A stretch of 64,000 nucleotides of DNA from Lates calcarifer (Eukaryota; Chordata; Actinopteri; Centropomidae), in NCBI RefSeq assembly GCF_001640805.2, contig NC_066833.1, forward strand, positions 6,652,814 to 6,716,813, given 5' to 3'. Of the stretch, positions 54,201 to 64,000 are shown piece by piece. How positions within the stretch are numbered: position 1 is the stretch's first letter; every line of letters begins with the position of its first letter. The position numbers and the translations under genes are program-made. The notes below the pieces were generated by a model. It saw only the letters and a list, made by a program, of their open reading frames with translations, was not told the DNA's origin and searched no databases.

Positions 54201-57200
54201 CATGATATGTTTTTAAAATGGATGATACTTATTTTAGATTATTACATCAGGGTATAGTTGCAATGAATTATGATGGAGGATGAAAGCCTACAGACTCCTC
54301 AAATTACCAATATCAAGTCATCAACCAAGACTGGTAAAAAGTAATGATTTATGAAACTTAGTTAGGATGGGGGAAGGAAAACCGGTAATTCAAACATGAT
54401 AAGAAAAATTTTTAGACTTTATGACAAGTGGGAGAGGTCAGAAGGTATTCTGAGTAATAATTATAAGGGGATAAGATAAGGGTCACTGCAGATCTGTTCC
54501 TCTACCGAGCTGATATTCTTCTGGGTCTCTCGGACCCGCTTCACTTCAGGGAGATCTGGTATGGATGTGCCTTGACCCACAGAGTCCTTGTACTGTATCT
54601 GCCCATTGTATAATTTGCCACAGGTACAGAGTAAGACAGGGACAAACAAAAAGCACAATTTGTACACTAGACACAGACATATCCATCCCTCCATTCATAA
54701 CTACAGCATACACACATAAAGTTGTAAAATATGATCTGTTTTCAAAATGGATGATAATTAATTTAGGTTATTACTTAAGGCTTTAGATGCAATGAATTGT
54801 CATGGAGGAGGGAAATCCTACAGACTCCTCAAACTCCCAATATCAAGTCATCAACCAAGACTGGTAAAAATCAATGATTTATGAAATTTAGTTGGGGGGG
54901 GGGGGGGGGGGCAGTAATAGAAACATGACAGGAAAAGTTTTTAGACTTTAAAACAAGTGGGAGAGGTCAGAGGGTATTTTGAGGGATGCTTATAAGGGGA
55001 TAAGATAAGGGTCACTGCAGATTTGTTCCACTACCGAGCTGATATTCTTCTGGGTTTCTTGGACCCGCTTCACCTCGGGGAGATCTGGTATGGATGTGCC
55101 TTGACCCACAGAGTCCTTGTACTGTATCTGCCCATTGTATAATTTCCACAGGTACAGAGTAAGACAGGGACAAACAAAAGCACAATATGTACACTAGACA
55201 CAGACATATCCATTCCTCCATTCATAACAACAGCATACGCACATAAAGTTGTAAAATACATTTGTTTTCAAAATGGATGCTACTTATTGTAGGTTATTAC
55301 TTCAGGTTTAAATGCAATAAATTATCATGAGAAAGAAAAATCCTGAAGACCCCTCAAAGTCCCAATAGATATTGAAGATGTTGACTTGTGTGAACAAGAC
55401 AAGACAATGTTGTGTCCCCAAACTGCTATAAGAAAATTAGAAGCACAACACTGTCATAAATGTCAATGCATGTTGTCGCACTGAGATTTCCCTTACTTTG
55501 AAGTAAGAGGTAAGCCTGAACCATGGAAGGCACACAGAGTTGTGCACTGTATGTGGTCAGGGATGTCCACATACTTTTGGACATTTAATGTTACATAAAA
55601 ACAAGCTATTATCTTGCAGAAATGAAGTTGGGCCAGGGTATCTAGAGCCACGTGTTTACACAAGTTAACAAAAACATGGGGTCTTTGGGGGGCAATGTAA
55701 AATCCTATAATTAGTTTTTTAAAAAGTAGAAAGTTGGGTTGGGTTGAAAATCATCATTTGAAAAGATATGAAAACAGATCTGGTTATATTTTCACACACT
55801 AGATAGGGGAATATGGAGTGAGGACTGGTTGAGGGGGAGATGGAGGAGGGCTGGGTCACTCTGTGGAGTACCGTGCTAATGTTCTGCTGGTTGCGTTTAA
55901 CTCTCTCCATCTCAGGGGTCTCAGGTAAAGCTGTTCCTCTTCCCAAATCCTCTTTGTACTGAATCTTTACAAGGACGAGGAATGAGAGCAGCAAATAAGG
56001 GTTAGCCTGATTCCAGCTCTTGGATAATGATGACTAGGTGCTTGACTGAATTTCCAAATTACACTTTAACTGTATTGCACCTAGTGAGTAAAACTGGGTA
56101 GTCTTTTTTTTCCAACAAAAACACACTGAATGAGACATATAAAACAACATCTAAATGTTTCTGGACATTGTCTGGACACATATACAGCATAGTACAGTGA
56201 ACAAAGTATTGAACAACACACAAGCTCTGCACTAACAACTATCAAACAAACTGTCAAGGGTTAGTTGCGCGAATTAAAATGCAACTTATTGACAAGGTTA
56301 AATAATATCTGTCTGGTCCAAAGAAAAAGGGGCTGCATATCAGAATTTGTTAATGAGGAAAGAAAGTTTTAAAAAAAAAATAAAAAATCAAGGAAAAATG
56401 TAAAAAATGTGTTATTAGAAAATGTTAAGAAAAAAGTATCACGGAGTAGATACCAAGCTGAAATTCTTTGTATTCTCTTTAACACGCAGCATTTCAGGAG
56501 TGTCCTTTACAGTAGACACTTTGCCCTTTATGTTTTTAAGGTCAATCTGGTATTGAAGCTACAGGGAGAAAAACAAAAGTGCAGTTAACATGTTTCACAA
56601 TGATACTGACAGAGGTAAAACCAAAAAAAGAGAAGAGAACAGAAAGCCAGAAAGAAAATACTTGCTCTTATGAACAAAAAAAGTTTACCTTAGTGTCTGC
56701 TAAGGATTAGCATGAAACCTATTTTCATTTTTATGCCCCATTGACATGTACTCTACAGCTTTGAGTACAAAATCTGACACACTTTATTGAATTCAATTAC
56801 ATAATGAACACCATACAAAAGACATTCCACTAACAGTGCAAAAGTTTAAAGTATTAAAGATAATACTTTACAACAGACATGGAGATGTACACAGAGAGAC
56901 TGGAAGAACCGCTGACTTCATACTGTAGGTCCTATAACAATCAACATGCTGCTCCAGTAAAACCCAGCATAATTCATCATTTACATTTATTACTTACAGT
57001 GCTGAAGTTCCTCTGGTTCTCACGGACTCTCTGCATCTCTGGAGTGTCCAGGACTGGTACATAGTGAGACATAGTCTTTTCAGCCTCCTCTTTGTACTTT
57101 TTCTGTTAGACAAAAAATGCAATCAACAGGATTTTCAATTAAAATAGGGACAAATATTTAAAGACTCCTCTAATGTGTCCAGATACACAGGCAAACAAAC

Positions 57201-60200
57201 TGGAAGGAGATTTTTTTTTTCCATGTGTGTAGAAATTGGTTCAATTCAGGAATTTACCTGACTGACAATGTTTCTCATCTGCTGAGCATGGATGATGTCT
57301 GGGGTGTCGATAACAGTTGTGTAGCTGGCCCTGTCCATCTCAGCAGTCTGCTTATACTTCGTCTATGGACAAAAAAAGTCTGTCAGCAAATATTTGGATC
57401 TCAGTGTAAATTCTACCGATTACATGTGTCTATGAATCATCTACTGTATGCTTACACTGTCAGCTCCAAGCAAATAATATAATAATACGCTGTGATTCAG
57501 ACCTGACTGAGGATGTCAGTAGCGTTCCTGGCCCTCATGAAATCTGGGGTGTCTGTAGCCAATGCCAACATTCCCTTGCCCTTGATCTCCTGCTCCAGTG
57601 CCTTCTTGTACTCTCTCTGTAAATGTTGCAGGTGACAGTGTGTTACATAAAAGCACTGTACTCACTAAAAGCAGACATGACAGACAGATTATTACAAACA
57701 ACAGGACTTCTACTCATTCATATTGGGGTGGGGGGTGGGGCTGCAAAACCATGTGGCCTAGGGAGAATGGTAAACAAAGAAAGTTAGAAGAAATCTGAAG
57801 GAAAAAATATGGTAATTGGACAGTTGATTGTGTGAGAAGCTCCACTCAAAGCTGTAAAATAAAACCACAGTAGTTAAGGACAGCTGTTAAAGCAACTAGT
57901 AACTAGTTATTTTCAACAAAACTATGTTTTCTCGAAATTTTCTATTTATCAGTTTATTAACAAAAAATATCAGAATCCAAAAATAAACCCCAAAAGCACC
58001 CAGAGCATATCTATACTTGTCTAAATTAAAATTTCTAAAGATTTTTGTATAAAGTTTTGATGCTAACTGGACCACAGCAGTCAGCAATTTCCTTCTGTAC
58101 TGCAGGTGGGCTACGCTTGCCTGTCTACATGAGCTATAAATATGTGACCTAAAATAAAATGATAAAATCCTTTAAAAAAAAATATAATGAAAAAAATACA
58201 ATGTCACACATTTTGTCAAAAAGTTAAATGGGTGTATTTGAGATTTGTTTTTGAAATATTTATCTGGAATAAGGGAAAGAGTATAAAAGGAAACATGGGA
58301 AAATTAGTGTTGTCATGAAGCAGGGATAAGAGTCAAACCCAGCAGTTGCCCTTTTAGTGTGATGATGAAGCTTAGTTAAGAGGTGATAGGATTCAGCCAG
58401 ATGATTGCACCAAGAGGGGAGTTGTGGGAAGTCACTCAGATGAGAGTGTGATGCCACTTCCATCACCTCTCAGTCAGTCATACCTCACACAGGATTTGAG
58501 TGGCATTCCTTGCTCTCAAAAGCTCCGGAGTTTCCTCCAGCACAGTAAGCCCTTTACCCTTCACTCCCTCTTCTAGATCCTTCCTGTACTCTTTCTACAG
58601 GATGGAAGAAGAACAGAGAGACTGCAGAGAGGGGCACACAGGCAGGCCAGGCGAAGGCATACATATAGACAATATAGTTTGAGCTCAAAATCACCAAGTC
58701 TCCCAAAATTACAATCTATAAAGTAAAGATCATTACATTTTTCACAGAGAGAGTGGAGACATTGGGGACTTTGGCAAAGAATCCTGATAAAAGACGAGGT
58801 CAAACACATTTTATCAGATAGAGCATGGAAAGAAAAACAAAACAACACAATTCAAGTCTGCATTTCAACTTAAACATTGCTGCATCATTCACATCATTAC
58901 ATGCATGCATGCAGACTTTTCAATGGAAAGCTGTTCGTAGTCGTAGATGAAGGGTTGACCATGAAATTAGGAATCCAACATGTTAGTGAACACAGATATA
59001 AATACAAATGAACTATACTAACTACTTAACAAGTCACACAATGAATAGAGACAAGCAAGATGGATAACTGTAGCGTCAGTAATAGTTTAGGGCTGTGTAG
59101 TGAATCATGCAAAAGAATTACAACTAAACTGTATGAGTGGACCCACAAGAGGGAAGAAAACACTCATGGGGATTAAAAAAAGGTAGTGTAAAAAAAAGAA
59201 GGACTGTGGTTGTGATGTAGTCTTAGTATGATTACAAAGCATGGGTAAGGCAAATAGGGGACATTGTCAGGGATAAATTATCCTTTAGTTACCTCACTGG
59301 CTATTTTGGTGGCGTGCCTGACATGTATCATGGCAGGGGTGACCTCCAAGCCTGAGAGGTTCTTGCCCCTCATGTATTCCTCAAAGTCCTTCTTATAGTC
59401 TTTCTATTGGCCGCAAAGATAAGACAGGGGACAGACAGAGCTCAGACAACCACATGCAGGCAGTGCTTGTTCAATATGCAGTTACCTCATCCTGGTTTAC
59501 ACCATTCTGCTTCTAATGACGTCCATTTCTATATCTGCAGTCTCTAATGTTAGCATTTGAGTGCATGTGTGAATGTGTTGGAGTTCTTTATTGTGAGAGA
59601 GCAACTCTTATGTTTGTAGTCTGGAGTTCAACACAGGGATAATGAAAATCAAGCAAATTATTATAATTAAATACTGAAAAAACCTAATCCAGGTTCCACT
59701 GAGCCGAGAATACTTTACCTTTGTAATTCCAACACAAGAGGAAGATTAACTTGTCTCAACTTATAGTATACACAGTATTAGGGAACAACAATACACAAGG
59801 CATTGGGCAAGTTTAACACATTTTACACTGCCTTCTTCCAGTTTTTGTTATGCTAGTTAAGTAGAAAATGGTAAAATGGTAAAGCCATAACAGTGATCAC
59901 AGTCACAGGATATTATAACTACTAAGCATCAGGACACAGTCTTAATTGAATAAACTGGCATTAAAGGCACTGTAAAAGTTTTTTTTCCAAACTTCAGAAA
60001 CATTCTGTAAGTCTAATATAAACAACAGTTTGACATCCAACAAGCTGAAGCATATCAATATATAACAAGAGGCCATACATTACAGGTTAATAAATAAGCA
60101 GGCACTGAAGAGTCTTTCAATTTATAGAGAGAGGCCTGTAATGGAAAGTGGATTGCATTTGTAGCTACTTGAAATACAGAGGTGAAAGAATTTAGTATTT

Positions 60201-63200
60201 ACCTGACTCTGCATGTGCTGGGCCTCCTTAGCAGTCACATATGTGGGTGTCTCAAAGTCCAGCATGGGCTTGCCCTTCTCCCTCTCATACTTCTCCTTGT
60301 ATTTCACCTGGAACCCATAAAAATGTAATGTAAACTGCTTTCAACAAAATATCATGCTGGTATATTATATAATGGTTTCCATTTATTACTGTTACGTTTG
60401 AGTTGCTTAATTTATCATAGCAAGAAACAAGATGGCATTCAGTTTTGAATTATATTATTGTGATATTACAAAACCTAAAACACTACTAAATGATAATAAG
60501 TCCTTGAATTAATATTTCTACAAAAAAAAAAAATATTGTTTTAATTATTTATTTGGAAGGGTCCTTGATGCATTGTACCAGAGTTAGATGAAAGCTAATT
60601 TTGCCTTGGCCTGGAAAGCTAACAACTTGAATTATTAAGGTTGCAGGTATCACACACATCTGTTTGGCAAGAAAGTGGTGAACTCTTGAAACCCAGAGCA
60701 GTGTTTTTGGGAGAGTGCAGTGTTTTGTTGACCTCCAGAGTCTGTACCACTTACGTTGCTCTGAAGTTCAGAGGCCTCCTTGTGATGGAGCTGTTCTGGT
60801 GTGTCAGGAATCATGTGGTAGTGACCTTTACTCTCCTCAAATTTCTTCTTGTAGCAGTACTACAGGGGAATTCCCAGTCAAGTAAGACAGCTCAGTACAA
60901 CAAATGGTAAAAAGAGCGTCTGTCTGGAGTTTACTCCAATCCATTACATTATATTTTATGAAGGAAACAAAAACAATAACTATATAACTGTAAATGAAAA
61001 TTAAAAACGGTAGTTAAACTTCAAGTATGAAAAATGACCTAAAATCTAAAATCAATGGAGAAGCACGCAGATTTGTGTTTAGTGATCATTAATAAAAGAG
61101 TACAGAGGGGGGAAAAAGGAAGCCGAAACAAAAAGTGAGAGGGTAGAGGTTATAGAAGGGTGAGAAGGGTGGGTAAGGATCACTACCAGATGAGGTCACG
61201 GGATAATGGATGTTTGGATGATGGAGCTTAGTGCATAAATGCATGAGAAAATCTGCAGCATGTGTATTGTTACTGTGGTATGATGTAGGGGTGATGGAAA
61301 CACTGACTTCAGACACAATTCAGTGAACCACAGAGGGTGCACAGAAACTGAACTGACTCCCAGCAGCTTCCTGGGTTGGAATGTGAGTGGGTTAAAGGGA
61401 TGATGGTGTCTTACATCGCTGGACAGTTTGCTGGTGCTCAGGCTGTGCTGCATGGACAGAGACTCAGCCATGTCGGTCACAGGCTTGTGGATCTTCTTCA
61501 GGTCACCTTTGTACTTCACCTATGGACAGTGTTAATTTGTGATTACAAATTGACATATTTTACAGCACTTACTTTTGAAACAATAACATGGAGAGGCATT
61601 AAAAGGCATCTATGATTTTGCCCCACTGTGGGCAAAATAGAAAAAATGTCCCCAAACACTACACACACTACACTCTCTTGAATATGTGTCTTGCACAGTG
61701 GCTGACAGAAGTAAATCCTTGTTTTTTGACATAATGCTTATAGACATTGTGTGGAGTGATATAGCTTATGTGAGCACCTACCTCACTAGCCAGCACATTG
61801 GCATCCTTCAAAGTCTTGTAAATCTTACTCTCCTTCAGGTCATATTGTGGTTTCTTTCCTTTCACCTCCTTGTCAAACTTCTCCTTGTACTTCACCTGGT
61901 AAGGTAGGATATATTTGTAAGAGTTAGTATGGGTGGTTACTTTCGATGAAAACCAGTGGAAGATTTACATGGCTCCATCACACTGGAAACATTTAAAGAA
62001 CAACAAAATGCTTTTTTAAAATTGTATAAAAAGGGATGAGTAACTCTGATTCCTTAGTTTTGTGTAAATGCTGAGTATTGTATAATATTAACACTTGACT
62101 AAAGCTTGTATCCCTTGTTATACAAGAAAAACAACTGCAGTCAAACTGTGTAGCCTATCTTTTAAAAATTATAATTTTTTCCATGCATCAATTCATTTCT
62201 TATTCTCATTCAACAATTAAACTGATAATTAGTCCCAGAGGGCAAGAAAATCTCAAAGGGCATGTTCACACCTACACTTTGGTTCCAGGTTTGAGAAGAA
62301 AATTATATACTGTTGTACTTAATTCCAAGCTTTGAAATTGGTGTACACATAATTCTGTGATTGGGTCTGACCAACTACACCAGAGTTTGCTTTAAAGTCA
62401 TTGCTTGAGTTTAGGGCCACAGTTTGCCTAGCAACATTCACATATATCATCAGAAATAACATTAATAAAGCACTTCACATCTGGGTTCTTCTCAGTCAAA
62501 CCCAACCAGTCAGCTGTGGAGACGCCCTCAGATGCTGTTCAGACCTAGTGTTGTGCATCCAGATATAAACAGTTTGTGCATGGATTCAGCTAAGGTGGAC
62601 TGTAGTCTGCTCGACACTAGAATGCATCCCATTTCAACTGAAATTGTTATTGGATTTTGCTTCCTCAGTTCTATCTGATTTAATCTGTTGGAGACTGCTG
62701 CTAAACTGTGATTGTTGTCATTGTTTTTCTGACCTTGTGAAAAACCTTTACAATACTTCAGACAAGTGGCTTTATATTAACAGCACACAAAGTGGTAATA
62801 TTTTATGCTGACTAATGTCTTGAGTGATCTAATCCAGTTCTGTTCTTTAAGTATTTTAAGTGCATTTACACCTGTGTTTAGACCTGTAAACCTCTGATCT
62901 GACCACCCAGGATGCATTTTAGTGCTAAGTATGAACACAGTCCAATTCAGTATTTTGTAATCCACATAAACACAACATAAACTTCATATATATTAAAGTA
63001 TATATGGAAAATGTAAGGCAGTATGATTGTGGTTGTGTTTCAGAGGGAATCCGGATTGTTCTTTCAAATGGCAGATCAGCCAGCCTTAGAAAGAAAGTGA
63101 GACAAAGCCATATTCTCGTACACTGTCTTGGAAATAACAAATCTAGCAGTAATAATGAATTAAGATTTTTTAAACTTACTAACATTTCTGAAAGCCTAAA

Positions 63201-64000
63201 CTGTCTCCCAGTGTTCAGATCAAAAAGGAAGCAACTCAGCATAGTTGACTACTGGATATACACATGTTTTGGGCAAGAATTCAAATCCAGTAGCTTGTTC
63301 TTTAAAAAAAAAAAAATCCTTCCATTTAAACATTCAGAGACAGACACACTGACTCAGGAGAAAAGTCAGAAACAGTAAAAAATAAATAAATAACAGAGTC
63401 ATTTACGCACAGTATTGGCACCATTGCAACTAAAGCAACTATGCAATGCTTGTCTATGCGTAGCAATGAGTCAGAGCTTGTCTGGGGAAAAAAAAGAGCA
63501 GAGGTGCACTCAATGCTAAACTGCACGAAAAAAGTGTACAAGCCAAGGCTGAATCAAATCTTTTTAAAAGTTCCTTATGGTTTGTATCAAAGGCTCAGTG
63601 AACCCTACAGTAAAATCAGAAATCAACTAATCAGTCAGTCAATAGATGGATACGAAGGGAACAAAAAGACAGAGAAGACACACATATAGTAGCAGCCCTC
63701 CAGTTTCAGGGCATGAACCTCCTTACATCACTAGTCACGGCACTCATTTTCTTAATGTGGCGCATCAGGGGGGTATCATAGGAAGCAGCTCCATGGAGGG
63801 AGGGCTTGGCCTCCACCTATAAAGCGCAGTGAGATGGAGGGATGAGAACACACTAGGACTGGGACATTATGGAAGGAGAGAGCAGAGCAAAGAGATGAGG
63901 AGAGTAAAAAGAGGGATGAAGGAAGAGGAGCAGTGTAGGATGACCGGTTTGAGAATAGAAGTGGCACATGTACAATGATATGAGCAGTTAAACATATAAA
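47175..64000 (-). CDS. neb: Nebulin, 3' end of the gene (24 exons seen; continues beyond the window)
   Basis: All exons read right to left from 63816 to the stop at 47856-47858. The product is the C-terminal part of nebulin, the giant thin-filament protein of skeletal muscle. Shown here are simple 31-38 residue repeats with xxYK and TPE..RVK..Q motifs (63.8-51.5 kb), two terminal repeats (51.1-50.9 kb), the linker [14 protein letters not shown] (50.3 kb), a Ser-rich segment (49.4-49.0 kb) and a C-terminal SH3 domain ending [10 protein letters not shown]. Most repeat exons are phase 0 and a multiple of 3, so they can be skipped without a frameshift. Human nebulin C-terminal repeat exons are known to be alternatively spliced. 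The last 63.8-64.0 kb is intron. The SH3 plus Z-disc repeat order distinguishes neb from nrap, lasp1 and nebl. Confidence 0.95.
47856..48029 (-). CDS. neb: neb last coding exon: SH3 domain
   Basis: A 58-codon exon, phase 0 at its start. It shows the SH3 ALYDY-type motif as AMYDY, then DEVSFKDGD, the binding-site tryptophan in DEGWMYGTV, and the closing [10 protein letters not shown] before TAA. By family the domain sits in the Z-disc and binds proline-rich partners. Near identity to human nebulin SH3 (from memory) makes this the best conserved exon in the window. Confidence 0.96.
   Translation of the reverse strand, partial: KTVRAMYDYAAADSDEVSFKDGDVIVNVQSIDEGWMYGTVQRTGKTGMLPANYVEAI
48977..50397 (-). 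CDS. neb: neb exons for the linker and Ser-rich region
   Basis: Three exons: 50397-50305 ([20 protein letters not shown]), 49418-49278 ([20 protein letters not shown] with acidic and Ser residues) and 49080-48977 ([20 protein letters not shown]). This unstructured Ser/Thr-rich stretch between repeats and SH3 is known in human nebulin and carries candidate phosphorylation sites. The 48977 exon uses donor GGA|GTTAGT. A TA/CA microsatellite (about 49101-49148) lies just upstream of the 49080 acceptor. Confidence 0.92.
49101..49148. repeat. (TA)n(CA)n compound microsatellite next to a neb splice acceptor
   Basis: TA then CA repeats beginning about 20 bp upstream of the acceptor of the 48977-49080 exon, inside its likely polypyrimidine and branch-point region. 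Confidence 0.9.
50896..51642 (-). CDS. neb: neb last simple-repeat exons
   Basis: Exon 51642-51535 (36 aa: [20 protein letters not shown], then [16 protein letters not shown]) and exon 51082-50896 ([36 protein letters not shown], then [13 protein letters not shown]). Both match the human nebulin modules that join the Z-disc repeats to the linker. A long CA microsatellite (about 51156-51214) lies in the intron between them. Confidence 0.93.
51156..51214. repeat. (CA)n microsatellite in neb intron
   Basis: About 29 CA units, followed by a short TA/CA-mixed stretch. Confidence 0.95.
52149..55964 (-). CDS. neb: neb Z-disc repeat cassette: seven 93-nt exons
   Basis: Exons 55964-55872, 55127-55035, 54598-54506, 54002-53910, 53555-53463, 53072-52980 and 52241-52149 are each exactly 31 codons, phase 0 at both ends. 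Two sequence types occur. Type A ends [11 protein letters not shown](Q/E)NIS (55872, 53463, 52149). Type B has [18 protein letters not shown] or close variants (55127, 54598, 54002, 53072). Each starts with an xxYK motif (for example [12 protein letters not shown]). The corresponding human exons encode Z-disc-inserted repeats and are spliced in variable number to tune Z-disc width; the same is inferred here. Three type B exons are near-identical because of a local tandem duplication. Confidence 0.92.
53719..55366 (-). repeat. Tandem triplication of a neb exon with its introns (units of about 597 and 530 bp)
   Basis: Three units align over intron and exon. The anchor AGTCATCAACCAA recurs at 53719, 54316 and 54846 (steps 597 and 530). 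The exons recur at 53910, 54506 and 55035 (steps 596 and 529). The flank GGTCACTGCAG before the exon and AGAGTAAGACAGGGACAAAC after it is shared by all three. Units 2 and 3 are most alike. Their encoded exons differ at one residue (R/Q). Confidence 0.9.
54895..54911. repeat. Poly-G run in duplicated neb intron
   Basis: About 17 G residues inside the third duplicate unit, where unit 2 has GGATGGGGGAAGG. It is likely expanded from that G-rich seed, and its length is uncertain because such runs are sequenced poorly. Confidence 0.8.
56454..63816 (-). CDS. neb: neb thin-filament/Z-disc transition repeats: eleven exons
   Basis: Exons, right to left: 63816-63727 (30 aa), 61895-61782 (38), 61519-61415 (35), 60859-60755 (35), 60307-60203 (35), 59403-59293 (37), 58594-58484 (37), 57616-57503 (38), 57362-57258 (35), 57102-56998 (35), 56558-56454 (35). 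All are phase 0. Typical starts are [41 protein letters not shown] and TKYKQTAEM. Typical ends are TPE/TPD then RVR or RAR and NxxxxS. Each module binds about one actin. The varying module lengths follow the nebulin super-repeat pattern fading toward the Z-disc end. Exon 63816-63727 lacks the usual YK start. Confidence 0.92.
61896..63726 (-). other. neb intron with a probable DNA-transposon relic
   Basis: A 1.8-kb intron. Phrases at about 62255-62280 (GGGCATGTTCACACCTACAC) and 62858-62945 (GCATTTACACCTGTGTTTAG, CACCCAGGATGCATTTTAGT) resemble ends of a short fish DNA transposon. No extra nebulin exon found. Confidence 0.45.

Noticed and set aside
52149..55964. Regularly spaced similar blocks suggesting a CRISPR-like or satellite array
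   Set aside because: The blocks are 93-nt nebulin exons with splice sites in a vertebrate gene. Spacing is irregular and they encode known repeat modules.

Overview
This is a vertebrate nuclear window, most likely from a ray-finned (teleost, probably percomorph) fish. Genes are split into small exons with GT/AG introns. The AT-rich non-coding DNA is full of microsatellites and of repeat families typical of teleosts: an L2-type LINE, a tRNA-derived SINE and hAT-type DNA transposons. I see no prokaryotic features, no CRISPR array, no rRNA gene and no functional tRNA gene.

Four protein genes can be reconstructed exon by exon. (1) Positions 1-10.2 kb hold no gene I can support and are mostly old transposon copies. 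(2) nms, a neuromedin S-type neuropeptide precursor, is on the + strand (10273-18108, 7 coding exons, 142 aa). It keeps a signal peptide and the FLFHYSK precursor-related peptide, but its last exon does not encode the receptor-binding FRPRN-amide end. (3) pdcl3, a phosducin-like CCT co-chaperone, is on the - strand (16697-21182, 6 exons, 231 aa). It is interlocked with nms: the last two pdcl3 exons lie in nms intron 6, and the last nms exon lies in pdcl3 intron 4. The pdcl3 acidic tail appears cut off by a 1-nt frameshift. (4) tbc1d8, a GRAM/TBC Rab-GAP, is on the + strand (24767-45544, 20 exons, 1140 aa, complete). (5) neb (nebulin) is on the - strand. Its 3' end occupies 47.2-64.0 kb (24 exons seen, continuing past the window), from the thin-filament repeats through the Z-disc repeats and Ser-rich linker to the C-terminal SH3 domain.

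The order nms-pdcl3-tbc1d8 matches human 2q11.2, but no npas2 or rpl31 lies between pdcl3 and tbc1d8, and neb follows directly. The four genes do not form a pathway; they are ordinary syntenic neighbours.

The observations most worth following are the loss of the active neuromedin peptide from nms, the nms/pdcl3 interlock, the pdcl3 tail frameshift, and a recent triplication of one 31-residue nebulin Z-disc exon with its flanking introns (53.7-55.4 kb). I did not find a convincing wholly new system. All exon boundaries come from reading splice sites and reading-frame continuity by eye. The coding sums are multiples of three for nms (429 nt), pdcl3 (696 nt) and tbc1d8 (3423 nt).
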